Translations under genes and position numbers: made by a program
Part shown: positions 34,086 through 45,918 of the stretch, piece after piece
Numbering within the stretch: the first letter of the stretch is position 1
How the letters are laid out: every line of letters starts with the position of its first letter
Assembly (NCBI RefSeq): GCF_900172345.1
Contig: NZ_FWFY01000011.1
Location: 62,001-126,000, forward strand
Direction of reading: 5' to 3'
Length of the DNA: 64,000 bases
DNA from: Limimaricola soesokkakensis
GTDB taxonomy: Bacteria > Pseudomonadota > Alphaproteobacteria > Rhodobacterales > Rhodobacteraceae
The notes under the pieces: model-generated
Told to the model about the DNA's origin: nothing
The model's database searches: none
What the model saw: only the letters and a program-made list of their open reading frames with translations

Positions 34086-34107
34086 GCGGCGGGCTTCGGC
34101 CCGCCGC
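34086..34107. terminator. Hairpin terminator between purB and luxR-type gene
   Basis: GCGGCGGGC, loop TTCG, GCCCGCCGC: nine perfect pairs between convergent genes, with AA before and CTT after the stem. Confidence 0.7.
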
Positions 34108-34112
34108 CTTCT

Positions 34113-34712
34113 TCAGATCAGGCCGAAGCCCGAGGCCAGCGTCGCGGCCTGCGTGGCCGTCGAGGCGCCAAGTTTCGTCCGGGCGTTCTTCAGGCGCTGC
34201 TTGATCGCCCCCTCGGTCACGCCCAACGCGTGGGCGATCTGCTTGAGCCGGTAGCCGTTCTTGACCATCCGCAACACCTCGATCTCGGCCTGGGTCAGGT
34301 TGGTCGGCGGTGCCGCCCTCTCATGCAGGGTCAGCAACATGCCGTGCAGCACGCCCAGTTCGCGATCGCTGAACTCGCGGTCCTCGCGCAAAAAGATGCC
34401 GTAGGAGCGCAGTCCACTCTCCTCATCCGAGACCGACGCGACCGCGCCGTGACGCAGCCCGAGCCGCCAAGCCTTCGCAAAGATGCCGAGCGGGTCGTCG
34501 AGCGCGCTCCAGCGCGCGATCCCCTCGTTGGCATAGGCCCAACGGATCGCCGGATCGTCGAGCAGGAACCGCTCGGACGTATAGAGGTCGATCCAAGGCT
34601 GAGGCAGGTTGTTATATTCTTCGAGCGGGAACGCGAAACCGATCCGCAAGGCAAGGTAGTGACCAACCGGCGCCAAGCGACCGAGCAGCTCGCTATCGAT
34701 CGAGACGCTCAT
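34113..34712 (-). CDS. LuxR-family regulator with autoinducer-binding domain (solo)
   Basis: A 199-residue regulator. The N-terminal part (residues about 15-125) has the spacing of the acyl-homoserine-lactone-binding domain: PWIDLYTSERFLLDDPAIRW contains the Trp/Tyr/Asp-Pro set, with a further Trp in GIARWSAL and the Gly in LRHGAVASV. The C-terminal GerE-type helix-turn-helix (about 138-195) has LTQAEIEVLRMVKNGYRLKQIAHALGVTEGAIKQRL. No luxI-type synthase is visible within the window, so it is a solo here. Ligand specificity is unknown. It diverges from the FliG-like gene across 358 bases. Confidence 0.87.
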   Translation of the reverse strand: MSVSIDSELLGRLAPVGHYLALRIGFAFPLEEYNNLPQPWIDLYTSERFLLDDPAIRWAYANEGIARWSALDDPLGIFAKAWRLGLRHGAVASVSDEESGLRSYGIFLREDREFSDRELGVLHGMLLTLHERAAPPTNLTQAEIEVLRMVKNGYRLKQIAHALGVTEGAIKQRLKNARTKLGASTATQAATLASGFGLI

Positions 34713-35070
34713 CTAATGGACCCGTTCCAGCTGCATGGTCGCGATCGGTCCGCTCATCGTGCCAAGTTCGATCTTCAGTCCTCCCCAGGACGAGCCTCCC
34801 GGGCAAGACCTCGGAAACGCGACTTCAGACTGCATAAACGAACTTGCCCAATACAGACAGTATCGGTCGGGAATTGCTTCACCTCAAGTGGATTACACGC
34901 CGGATCTGAACACTTCGATAGCGCGGTAGCCTATTTCGCCTGAGATGGCGACATCGTCGAGGGTCTTCAGGATATCGTGGGTCGGGGCCATCCTCGGAAC
35001 GAACTGAGAACCACCTGTTTACCCAGATCTCTTATGACGTTCACAACGACCGCATCAGGAGACTGCATCC
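34713..35070. other. Divergent intergenic region, no gene seen
   Basis: A 358-base region, slightly AT-richer than its neighbours, between the luxR-type and fliG-like genes. It contains the short dyad ATAC-AGACA-GTAT (around 34851-34863) and a 32-codon leftward frame (34893-34991) that I do not accept as a gene. AGGAG precedes the GTG of the fliG-like gene. I see no convincing lux box or paired promoter elements. Confidence 0.5.
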
Positions 35071-36141
35071 GTGTCAGCCCCTCAGCCAATAGATCCAGCC
35101 GGGGCCCGCCCTGTCGGCGGCAGCTCCCGGCTGAGCCGTCGTCGCAAAGCCGCGATGGTGGTGCAGCTGGCGATCGCCGAGGGGCGCAAGCTCGATCTCG
35201 CCTCCTTGCCGGAGGAGGTGCAGATCAGCCTGACCCGCGAACTGGGCGCCCTGCGCCTCGTTGATCGGGCGACGCTGGCCGCCGTGGCGGCGGAGTTCGC
35301 CGACCGCATCGAAGGGTTGGGCCTTGCTGCACCGCGCGGCATGGACGGAGTTCTGGCGGCGCTCGACGGACGGATCAGCCCGGCGACGGCGGCGCGGCTG
35401 CGGGCCGAGACCGGACCGCCCTCAGGCGACGATTCATGGGCGCGGCTGACGGCGCTGCCTTGCCCCGATCTGGTACCGTTGATGACCGGCGAATGCGCAG
35501 AGATCGCGGCGGTCACCTTGTCAAAGCTGCCGGTTTCCAAGGCTGCGGAATTGCTCGGGCTTCTGCCTGGGGAACGGGCCCGCCGGATCACCCACGCGAT
35601 GTCGCAGACCTCGACCATTGCACCCGACGCAGTCGAGCGGATCGGCGCGGCCCTGACGGCCGAGCATTGCCGCCCAGCGCACCATGCCTTCGCAGATCCG
35701 GCACCCGACCGGCTGGGCGAAATCCTCAACTCCAGCGGCAGCGCCACACGTGACAGCGTGCTGGACGGTCTCGAGGCCGATGATCCAGATTTCGCGCGCG
35801 ATGTACGCCGGTCCATCTTCACCTTCGGCGATATTCCCGACCGGCTCGCCGCTGCGGATGCACCGGCCATATTGCGCCGGATCGAACAGCCGGTGCTGAT
35901 CACCGCTCTCGCGGCGGCCCTGGCGCAGGGCGGCGGCTTCGCCATCGCTGCCGCGCATCTGCTCGACAACATCTCGCAGCGCATGGCCCAAGGGCTGCGA
36001 GACGAGATCGCCGAACGCGGCGAGATCCGCCTGATCGAGGCCGAGGCGGCGATGAGCGAGATCACCGGCGCCATACGCGCCGCCGCCGATGCCGGCGAAA
36101 TCACGCTCGTCACGCCGGAGCCCGACGACGCCATGGGCTAG
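35071..36141 (+). CDS. Divergent FliG-like flagellar motor switch protein
   Basis: A 356-residue protein starting at a GTG with AGGAG about nine bases upstream. FliG similarity runs throughout: an N-domain (RRRKAAMVVQLAIAEGRKLD), a middle armadillo-like region (ECAEIAAVTLSKLPVSKAAELLGLLPGERARRI), DDPDFARDVRRSIFTFGDI, and the C-domain NISQRMAQGLRDEIAERGEIRLIEAE. In the C-domain the Arg, Asp-Glu and Arg torque residues (equivalents of E. coli R281, D288/D289, R297) are kept, but the K264 position appears to be Ala. The EHPQ motif of the middle domain reads ECAE. No other flagellar gene is in the window. It could be the working rotor protein or a paralogue. Confidence 0.8.
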   Translation: MSAPQPIDPAGARPVGGSSRLSRRRKAAMVVQLAIAEGRKLDLASLPEEVQISLTRELGALRLVDRATLAAVAAEFADRIEGLGLAAPRGMDGVLAALDGRISPATAARLRAETGPPSGDDSWARLTALPCPDLVPLMTGECAEIAAVTLSKLPVSKAAELLGLLPGERARRITHAMSQTSTIAPDAVERIGAALTAEHCRPAHHAFADPAPDRLGEILNSSGSATRDSVLDGLEADDPDFARDVRRSIFTFGDIPDRLAAADAPAILRRIEQPVLITALAAALAQGGGFAIAAAHLLDNISQRMAQGLRDEIAERGEIRLIEAEAAMSEITGAIRAAADAGEITLVTPEPDDAMG

Positions 36142-36183
36142 GGCCTTGCGGGGCGCATCTTGGCTTTCGGCTCTCCCCGTCCT

Positions 36184-37112
36184 ATGGCCAATGAGGGGCA
36201 GCGTCAGGATAGCGGAGCGGCCATGGCAGGCGACACGGCAAGACCCTCGGGGCGTGGCCCCGCGGACCGGGCGGTCGATCTGGCCCTGCGTGCCGCGATC
36301 GGCGCCGTGATGGCCCTTCCCTACGAACGGCGCGTCGCGGCGATGGGGGCGCTCACCGCACGCGCGATCGGACCCCTCGCGGGCTATCGCCGCCGCGCCA
36401 GCGCAAATCTCGCGCTGATCTGGCCCGACCTCGCCCCCGAGCGCCGCGCCGCCTTGGCGCGCGCGGTCTGCGACAATCTCGGGCGTACCCTGATCGAGAA
36501 CTACTCGGGAGCCGAGTTCGCCCGCGCCCTGCCCTCCGAACCACATCAATCCGATGGCATGGAAGCGGTTGCGCGCGCCCGCGCCGAAGGCCGTCCGGTG
36601 ATCTTCGTCACCGGGCATTTCGGCAATCACGAAGCGCCCCGGCGCGTGCTCACCAGCATGGGCTACGACATCGGCGGGCTCTATCGCGAAATGTCGAACC
36701 GCTTCGTCAACGACCACTACGCGGCGACGATGCAGGACGTGTCGGGGCCGGTTTTCGCAAAAGGGCGTCGCGGTCTGACCGGGTTCCTGCGCCATCTCAA
36801 GGCGGGCGGCATGGCGACGATCCTGTTCGACCTGCACGACCGCGGCGGCGTCGCGATCGATTTCCTGGGTCGGCCCGCGCGCACCGCGCTGACCGCCGCC
36901 GAGCTTGCGCGGCGCTTCGATGCGCTGCTCGTACCCTATTACGGCACCCGTCGTGCCGACGGCGTTTCATTCGATGTCGCGGTCGAAGCTCCGATTCCAC
37001 ATGACGCACCGCTCGACATGATGCGCGAGGCGACGGCCCGCCTCGAAGCGCGGGTGAGGCGCGATCCCGGACAATGGTTCTGGGTACACAACCGGTGGAA
37101 GGCAGCCCGCCG

Positions 37113-37116
<4 letters not shown>
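36184..37116 (+). CDS. Lipid A biosynthesis (LpxL/HtrB-type) acyltransferase
   Basis: Transfers a secondary acyl chain onto the lipid A precursor at the inner membrane. The product is 310 residues from the ATG at 36184; the internal Met at 36223 is an alternative. The catalytic HxxxxE motif is GHFGNHE, with His near residue 145. It is followed by the LpxL pattern LYREMSNRFVNDHYAATM, AKGRRGLTGFLRHLKAGG, LFDLHDRGGVAIDFLGR and, near the end, PGQWFWVHNRWK. Its last four bases overlap the end of the convergent DUF1223 gene. It is separate from the lpxD cluster, about 14 kb away. Confidence 0.9.
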
Positions 37117-37808
<692 letters not shown>

Positions 37809-38027
37809 GCCTTCTCTCCAATCCGAAATTACCCTGTCCGGTCTAAGCGGTTCCGCCCCTTCTTGCCAATCAAGCCGCCGCGAGAGCGACGTGCGCGGAA
37901 CGCGAGGCGGGCGCATCTGGACATTTGTGTGCCGTTGTATACATAGACGGCGACGGCCTTGATCGCCTGCTGCCGTTGCGGCAGAACCGGGGCCAGACCC
38001 ACAGCTCGCAGCCAGAAGGGACACTTC

Positions 38028-40808
<2,781 letters not shown>

Positions 40809-40838
40809 TCCGTCTCGGATCACGACGCGGAAACCAGA

Positions 40839-40868
40839 CCGCCCCGGCCGATGGCCGGGGCGGTTTTT
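40839..40868 (+). terminator. Terminator of acnA
   Basis: Eleven-base-pair stem CCGCCCCGGCC / GGCCGGGGCGG with loop GAT, followed by five T residues. Confidence 0.9.
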
Positions 40869-40917
40869 CTTCGAGAATCGACGAGCACGGAATGAAACCG
40901 GCCGTTTGCTTCCGCCG

Positions 40918-41756
40918 CTACTCCAACCCGGCGCCGTCGGGCAGCGGTGGCAACTGCCGCAGATAGGCGATGACGGCGTCCAGATCCTCCTCCGCCATCC
41001 TGGCATAGTTGGCATAGGGCATCGGCGGCGACATCCGCTCGCCGTCGGGGCGCAGTCCTTGGGTGATCATTGCCTTCACATCCTCGTCCGAATACTCCGC
41101 GACGCCGTCCTCGGCGGAGCTGAAATTAGGCGAGATCACCGTGCCCCAAGGCCCGTGGAATTCAAACCCGCTTGCAACGGTATGGGTGTCGGTCATCGGG
41201 CCCTGCGGGCCCATCGGCGAGTGGCATTCAATGCAATGAGCCATGTGCCCCGCGAGATAGGCACCGTACTCCACCGTTGCCCCGCGATCGGGCGCGCTCG
41301 CGCTCTCCACCGGCGGGCTGTAGCTTGGCGGTAGGGGAACGTCGCAGCGGCTTTCGCCCGGATCGTTTTCCACGGCCGGGACCTGCCGCAGATCGATCAC
41401 CATGCTCATCACGTCCTCATCAGAAAGCCCGCGATAGAGCGGGATCGGCATCGGCGGACCGATCACGCTGCCATCGGGGCGAATGCCTTCGCGGATCGCG
41501 CGGGCGAGTTTCCGCGTCAGACCACTCAGACACGCGGCTTGCGGGCGTGATATTCGGCGCGATCGCGGTGAACTCGGGCGTCTCCTCGACCAAGCGACCG
41601 GCAGATGCATGTCGGGCAAAGGTCCTCCGGGCCCCATGGGACTGCGGCAATTGCCGCAGGCGGCACGAGATAGGTCCCGCGTTCGAGCGTTGGTTCGGCC
41701 AGAACTCCGGTGGCGGCGAAAATGAGGGACGAACTCAGGAAACCGGAAACATTCAT
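40918..41756 (-). pseudogene. Di-heme cytochrome c, broken by three frameshifts and loss of one heme ligand
   Basis: The intact ancestor would be a secreted protein starting at 41756 (MNVSGFLSSSLIFAATGVLAE signal) with two c-type domains. Reading leftward, the frame changes after GTYLV (about 41669, one G missing), after PDMHL (about 41601, one G missing) and after WSDAE (about 41510, one extra A). Stitched together, the protein is continuous: AACGNC, GRLVEETPEF, LARAIREG and so on to the stop. The first heme motif reads CGNCR, so the axial His is Arg. The second, CIECH, is intact. Homopolymer indels could be sequencing errors, but the His to Arg change is independent evidence of decay. A product from the last frame alone (start 41790) would lack a signal peptide. 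Confidence 0.75.
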
Positions 41757-41802
41757 GACAAACTCCCTTGACTGAAAGGAAGCGTATCACGCGGGCGTGA
41801 GT

Positions 41803-42339
41803 TTACCTGGAAGCAGCCTGATCCAGCGCGGGCTGCAACCGATCGGCGATGGCGCGCTGCGTCACGGGACCGGCCATGCGTTCGAGGATCCGCCCCTCGC
41901 CATCGACGACGAAGGTTTCCGGAACGCCATAAACCCCCCAGTCGCGCGCCACGCGGCCGTCATCAGTGCCGATTGCCTTGTAGGGATCGCCCAGCTCGGC
42001 GAGAAAGGCCGCCGCCTTCTGGGGGTCATCCTTGTAGTTGATGCCGTAGACCGGCAGCCCGCCCTCGGCCAGTTCGGCGAGGTTCGGATGTTCGACACGG
42101 CAGGGCGCACACCAGCTGGCCCAGAAATTCACCAGCTTGACCTCGCCATCGGAAAGCACGGCCGGATCGAAGGGTGGCTTGCCGGACAGCGTTCCGGTTT
42201 CGGTCAACGGCGCCTCGCGGCCGATCAGTGCCGATGGCAGCTCGTCGGGGTTGTCGCGCAGCATGCCGGCGGCGAACAACCCGGCCAGCGCCGCGAAGAT
42301 CGCCGGGGGCAGGATGATCAGGGGCGAGATCCTAGCCAT
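41803..42339 (-). CDS. ccmG: Thiol:disulfide interchange protein CcmG/DsbE
   Basis: Membrane-anchored periplasmic thioredoxin that reduces the apocytochrome CxxCH thiols, or passes electrons to do so, before heme ligation. The 178-residue product has an N-terminal anchor (PLIILPPAIFAALAGLFAAGML). A thioredoxin fold follows with the active site FWASWCAPC near residue 75, GINYKDDPQKAAAFL and the cis-Pro region YGVPETFVVD, all family signatures. It is the last gene of the ccmABCDG chain; its ATG lies inside the ccmD coding end (eight-base overlap). Confidence 0.95.
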   Translation of the reverse strand: MARISPLIILPPAIFAALAGLFAAGMLRDNPDELPSALIGREAPLTETGTLSGKPPFDPAVLSDGEVKLVNFWASWCAPCRVEHPNLAELAEGGLPVYGINYKDDPQKAAAFLAELGDPYKAIGTDDGRVARDWGVYGVPETFVVDGEGRILERMAGPVTQRAIADRLQPALDQAASR

Positions 42340-42478
42340 GGTCGCGCTCGGTCCTTTCCAGTTCGGCCCGAACCTTGCGGTCGCGCCTGACGCTCCACCA
42401 GACCAGACCGGCCAGCGCCGCGAGGCTGATGCCCCAGGCCGAGATCACCTCGGCCGCGTATTTGCCCAGATCCATCAT
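42332..42478 (-). CDS. ccmD: Heme exporter protein CcmD
   Basis: A 48-residue single-span protein that binds the heme-CcmE-CcmC complex and helps release holo-CcmE. The sequence has the CcmD pattern: a short start (MMDLGKYAAEVISAW), one helix (GISLAALAGLVWWSV) and a highly charged tail (RRDRKVRAELERTERDHG). The ATG at 42478 overlaps the ccmC stop (ATGA), and its end overlaps ccmG. It is easily missed because of its size; synteny makes it secure. Confidence 0.9.
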   Translation of the reverse strand: MMDLGKYAAEVISAWGISLAALAGLVWWSVRRDRKVRAELERTERDHG

Positions 42479-43218
42479 GCGCGCACCGGCTCGACGCGGC
42501 GGGCGCGGGCCCGCAGCGCCGCGATGCGGCGGGCGCGGATCTCGGTGCCGGTCCGCAGCAGCACCAGCGCAAGGAACAGCAGCACGAAGCCCGCCATGCA
42601 GACGAGCAGCGGCACCCAAAACACGTCGGCCACGTTCTCCTGCTTGTCGAGCGACAGCGAAGCGCCCTGATGCAGCCCCTGATTCCAGAAGTTCACGGCG
42701 TAACGCGACAGGATCGCGAAGACCGAGCCGACAAGGCAGAGCACCGATGTCAGGTCGGCGGCGCTGTCGGGATCGGGAATCGCGGTCCAGAGCGCGATGT
42801 AGCCGAGATAGAACAGGAACAGGATCAGGAACGAGGTCAGCCGCGGGTCCCAGGCCCACCACGTGCCCCACATCGGTTGGCCCCAGATCGCGCCGGTGAT
42901 CAGCGCGATCAGCGTCATCACCATGCCCACCGGCGCCGCCGCCCGGGCTGCGAGGGCGCTGACGTGATGCCTGCGGATCAGCCAGATCAGCGAGGCCACG
43001 AGCATCATCAGCCAGGCATTGATCGCCATCAGCGCCGAAGGGACATGCAGGTAGATGATCTTCACCGAAGAGCCGAAACGCTCGGCTTCGGGCGTGAAGA
43101 AGAAGCCCCAGACCAGCCCGACCGCCAGAACGGCGGCGGAGAGCCACATGAGCCACGGTACCCAAGGGGCCGTCGTGTCGAGGAACTTCCTCGGATTGGC
43201 GTAGGACCAGATCGACAT
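42475..43218 (-). CDS. ccmC: Heme exporter / heme-handling protein CcmC
   Basis: Inner-membrane protein that loads heme onto CcmE for cytochrome c maturation (system I). The product is 247 residues from the ATG at 43218; an earlier in-frame start at 43242 adds eight residues without homology. Six membrane spans are predicted. The Trp-rich heme-binding signature WGTWWAWDPRLTS lies near residue 125, with flanking His ligands in YLHVPSA and LHQGASL. It follows ccmB by 46 bases and overlaps ccmD. Confidence 0.96.
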   Translation of the reverse strand: MSIWSYANPRKFLDTTAPWVPWLMWLSAAVLAVGLVWGFFFTPEAERFGSSVKIIYLHVPSALMAINAWLMMLVASLIWLIRRHHVSALAARAAAPVGMVMTLIALITGAIWGQPMWGTWWAWDPRLTSFLILFLFYLGYIALWTAIPDPDSAADLTSVLCLVGSVFAILSRYAVNFWNQGLHQGASLSLDKQENVADVFWVPLLVCMAGFVLLFLALVLLRTGTEIRARRIAALRARARRVEPVRA

Positions 43219-43264
43219 GACTTTTCCTATCCTGCCGCGCAAGACGGCTCAATGCCCGGCTGCT

Positions 43265-43921
43265 TCAACGCAACGTGACCCGTAGCGCGGCGGCCGTGGC
43301 GAATGGCAGCAGGGCCGCGCAACCCAGTCCGATGCCCGCGAGCAGCATGAGCGGCGTGGCCGCCGGCAAGCCCTCGGCTCCCCGCCGCGCCGCCTCGGCA
43401 CCGAAGATGAGGATCGGCACGTAGAGCGGCAGCACGATCAGCGACAGCAGGAGGCCACCCCGGCGCAGCCCCACGGTCAGCGCTGCACCGAAGGTGCCGA
43501 TCAGCGACAGCGCCGGCGTGCCGATGGCCAGCGACACCAGCAGCCAGGGCATCGCCTCTCCCGGCAGATGCAGCAGCACGCCCAGCAGCGGCGCCGCGAC
43601 GACAAGTGGCAGCCCGGTGGTGATCCAATGCGCCAGCGCCTTGGCCAGCGCCAGCATCTCCAGCGGCAGCGGCGCTGTGGCGAGAAGCGGCAGCGAACCA
43701 TCCTCGTGATCGAGCGCGAAAATCCGGTCGAGCGACAAGAGCGCCGCGAGCAACGCCGCGACCCACAGGATGCCCGGCGCGATGCGCGCAAGTATCGCCG
43801 TTTCCGGCCCAACCCCGAACGGCACCAGCACCACGACGATGAGAAAGAAGGCGAGGCCGAGGCCGAAGCCGCCACCGGCGCGCACGGCGAGCCGCAGATC
43901 GCGTGCGAGAAGTGCCCTCAC
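43265..43921 (-). CDS. ccmB: Heme exporter protein CcmB (ABC permease)
   Basis: Membrane subunit of the CcmAB ABC complex required to release holo-CcmE. The product is 218 residues with six hydrophobic segments. The N-terminal pattern MRALLARDLRLAVRAGGGFGLGLAFFLIVV and ALLSLDRIFALDHEDGSLPLLATAPLPLEML are characteristic, as are LPLYVPILIFGAEA and the Ala-rich C-terminus. Its ATG overlaps the ccmA stop (ATGA), consistent with a tight CcmA-CcmB stoichiometry. Confidence 0.95.
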   Translation of the reverse strand: MRALLARDLRLAVRAGGGFGLGLAFFLIVVVLVPFGVGPETAILARIAPGILWVAALLAALLSLDRIFALDHEDGSLPLLATAPLPLEMLALAKALAHWITTGLPLVVAAPLLGVLLHLPGEAMPWLLVSLAIGTPALSLIGTFGAALTVGLRRGGLLLSLIVLPLYVPILIFGAEAARRGAEGLPAATPLMLLAGIGLGCAALLPFATAAALRVTLR

Positions 43922-44493
43922 AGGAACGCCTCGTCTGAGCCGCCCTGCGCCTCCAGCGCGGCACGGTGCGGCGTCAGATCCAGCACCGGCAGATCCAGAC
44001 CAAGATCGATATGGGTAGCAATCACGGCGATACCGCCACGCGCGAGATGGCGATCCCGCAGGAAACCGGCAAAGCGCTTTACGGAAAAGACGTCGAGCGA
44101 AACGGTGGGTTCGTCGAGCAACAGCACTTCGCGCCCGATCACCGCAAGCCGTGCAAGGCCGAGCCTGCGGCCCTGCCCGGCCGACAGCGTTCCCGCCGGA
44201 CGCTCCCGCAGATTCTCTAGATCGAAGAGTTCGAACACGTCACCGGGCAATTCGGTGCGGTAGAGATCGGCCCAGAAGCGCAGCGTCTCGGCGACGGTGA
44301 GGGCGGGTTTGATGCCGTCGGCGTGGCTAGCATAGCCGGCGCGCTCCCCCGCACCCGCGATCTGGCCGGAGAGCTGTGGTTGAAGCCCGGCGATGGTTCG
44401 CAGAAGCGTCGTCTTGCCGATGCCGTTGGCGCCGCGCAGCACGAGGCCCTGCCCCTGCGAAAGGCGGAACGACACGCCGGTGAGCACCGGCAT
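43918..44493 (-). CDS. ccmA: Heme exporter ATP-binding protein CcmA
   Basis: ABC ATPase partner of CcmB. From the first standard start (ATG 44493) the protein is 191 residues, with Walker A GANGIGKTT, signature TLSAGQGRRLGLARL and Walker B LLLDEPTVSLD. Homology, however, begins 15 residues earlier: the same frame reads LTDLVVTDLAVERGG up to a CTG at 44538-44536 that overlaps the stop of the preceding gene as CTGA, like the ATGA/GTGA couplings elsewhere. Those residues form the first beta-strand and A-loop region of ABC ATPases. So the true start may be CTG at 44538, giving about 206 residues. No ATG, GTG or TTG exists in between. Confidence 0.92.
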   Translation of the reverse strand: MPVLTGVSFRLSQGQGLVLRGANGIGKTTLLRTIAGLQPQLSGQIAGAGERAGYASHADGIKPALTVAETLRFWADLYRTELPGDVFELFDLENLRERPAGTLSAGQGRRLGLARLAVIGREVLLLDEPTVSLDVFSVKRFAGFLRDRHLARGGIAVIATHIDLGLDLPVLDLTPHRAALEAQGGSDEAFL

Positions 44494-44534
44494 GCCGCCG
44501 CGCTCGACCGCGAGATCGGTGACAACGAGGTCGG

Positions 44535-44888
44535 TCAGACCGGCAGCAGCGCGACCGCGACGCGCCGCCCCTCCGACAAGAGCACGTTGTAGGTGCGGCA
44601 GGCGGCCGGCGTGGCCATGGTTTCGACGCCGATCCCCGCTTCCTCCAGCCGGTCGCGGAACGCACGCGGCGCATGGGCGATCTCGGCACCGGTGCCAACG
44701 AAGAGCACATCGACGCGACCCACGAGCGCCAGAACGGCGTCGAGATCCTCGTAGCCGCCCCAGCTCTTGAGACCGGTTGGGGCGAGCGTCACCGCGCCCT
44801 CGACCACCTTGCCGCCGATCCGGAAGAAGCCCGGCCCGTAGCCGTCGATGGGCATCGAGTCGTCGTAGTCGATCTCGGTCAACCGCAT
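44535..44888 (-). CDS. Mth938-like (DUF498, NDUFAF3 family) protein
   Basis: A 117-residue protein of the Mth938/DUF498 family, which includes the human complex I assembly factor NDUFAF3. Visible family pattern: YGPGFFRIGGKVVEGAVTLAPTGLKSW, VLFVGTGAEIAHAP and the C-terminal half ETMATPAACRTYNVLLSEGRRVAVALLPV. No catalytic motif is known. It sits between secF and ccmA on the same strand. A 26-base element directly upstream is shared with the NDUFAF6-like gene at 5786-6556. A role in respiratory complex assembly is inference from the eukaryotic homologue. Confidence 0.9.
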   Translation of the reverse strand: MRLTEIDYDDSMPIDGYGPGFFRIGGKVVEGAVTLAPTGLKSWGGYEDLDAVLALVGRVDVLFVGTGAEIAHAPRAFRDRLEEAGIGVETMATPAACRTYNVLLSEGRRVAVALLPV

Positions 44889-44898
44889 GGCCGCGCCT

Positions 44899-44924
44899 CC
44901 CCGTTCATCTTTCCCAAAATACGC
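44899..44924 (-). repeat. 26-base intergenic element, copy 2
   Basis: GCGTATTT, variable TG, then GGAAAGATGAACGGGG on the minus strand, between the secF stop and the Mth938-like start. It agrees with copy 1 (6563-6588) at 24 of 26 bases, in the same orientation and the same position relative to the downstream gene. Confidence 0.6.
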
Positions 44925-44945
44925 AGATCCGACGCCGCGACCCGG

Positions 44946-45917
44946 TCAGGCGTCGATATTGGCGAACTGCGTGCCCGCCTTCGGGTCGTCCTTCTTGTCC
45001 CAGTCGCGCTTCACGCCGAGCATCAGCACGATGTTCTTTGCGACGTAGATCGAGGAATAGGTCCCGACCAGAACGCCCCAGAAGATCGCGAAGACAAAGC
45101 CACGGATCACGTCACCGCCCAGCACGATCAGCGCCAGGAGCGCCAGAAGCGTGGTACCGGAGGTCATCACGGTCCGGCTCAGTGTCTCATTGGCCGAAAG
45201 GTTCAGCAGGTCGCGCAGCGGCATGGTCTTGTACTTGCGCAGGTTCTCGCGGGCCCGGTCGAACACCACCACGGTGTCGTTGATCGAGTAGCCGACGATG
45301 GTCAGCAGCGCCGCGATGATCGCGAGGTCGAACTTGATCTGGATCGCCGCGAACAGGCCGATGGTGAGCACAACGTCATGCACCAGCGCCGCGATGGCGC
45401 CCACCGCGAACTGCCATTCGAAGCGCAGCCAGATGTAGAACAGGATCGCCACGAGCGAACCCAGAACCGCGAAGATCGCGGACTGGATCAACTCGCCCGA
45501 GACCTTCGGGCCGACGCTCTCGACGCTCGGAAAGGTGATGGTCGGATCGACGCCTTGCAGCGCCGTCTCGACCGCGGCGATGGTCTCGGCGCTGACGGCT
45601 TCAGCGCCTTCCTGCGCCTGGATCCGTACCGAGGCCACGTTCTTGTCATCGCCAAAAGACGGATCGAAGACCTCGGTGATGATGACGTCGCCCAGATCCA
45701 GCGGCGCGATCGCCTGGCGGTAGGCCGCGACGTCGACCGGGCTCTCGGCCTCGGTGCGGATCGTGGTGCCACCCTGGAAATCGATGCCGAAATTCAGCCC
45801 CATCGCGAAGAACAGCACGACGCTGGCGATCATCGCCACGATCGAGGCGCCGAAGGTGATCCGCGCAGCGCGGAAGAAATCGATCTTGGTGTCGTCGGGT
45901 ACGATGCGCAACCGCAT
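44946..45917 (-). CDS. secF: Protein translocase subunit SecF
   Basis: Partner of SecD in proton-driven completion of Sec-dependent export. The product is 323 residues. The first span (ITFGASIVAMIASVVLFFAMGLNFGIDFQGGT) ends in the conserved GIDFQGGT. The cluster of spans includes DVVLTIGLFA, GYSINDTVVVFDRARENL and the C-terminal TSGTTLLALLALIVLGG. It starts one base after the secD stop. Length and motif set are normal. Confidence 0.97.
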   Translation of the reverse strand: MRLRIVPDDTKIDFFRAARITFGASIVAMIASVVLFFAMGLNFGIDFQGGTTIRTEAESPVDVAAYRQAIAPLDLGDVIITEVFDPSFGDDKNVASVRIQAQEGAEAVSAETIAAVETALQGVDPTITFPSVESVGPKVSGELIQSAIFAVLGSLVAILFYIWLRFEWQFAVGAIAALVHDVVLTIGLFAAIQIKFDLAIIAALLTIVGYSINDTVVVFDRARENLRKYKTMPLRDLLNLSANETLSRTVMTSGTTLLALLALIVLGGDVIRGFVFAIFWGVLVGTYSSIYVAKNIVLMLGVKRDWDKKDDPKAGTQFANIDA

Positions 45918-45918
45918 G

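Noticed and set aside
34893-34991. 32-codon minus-strand frame between the luxR-type and fliG-like genes
   Set aside because: The only SD-like bases abut the ATG, the frame is very short, and I see no family pattern. It cannot be told from chance.
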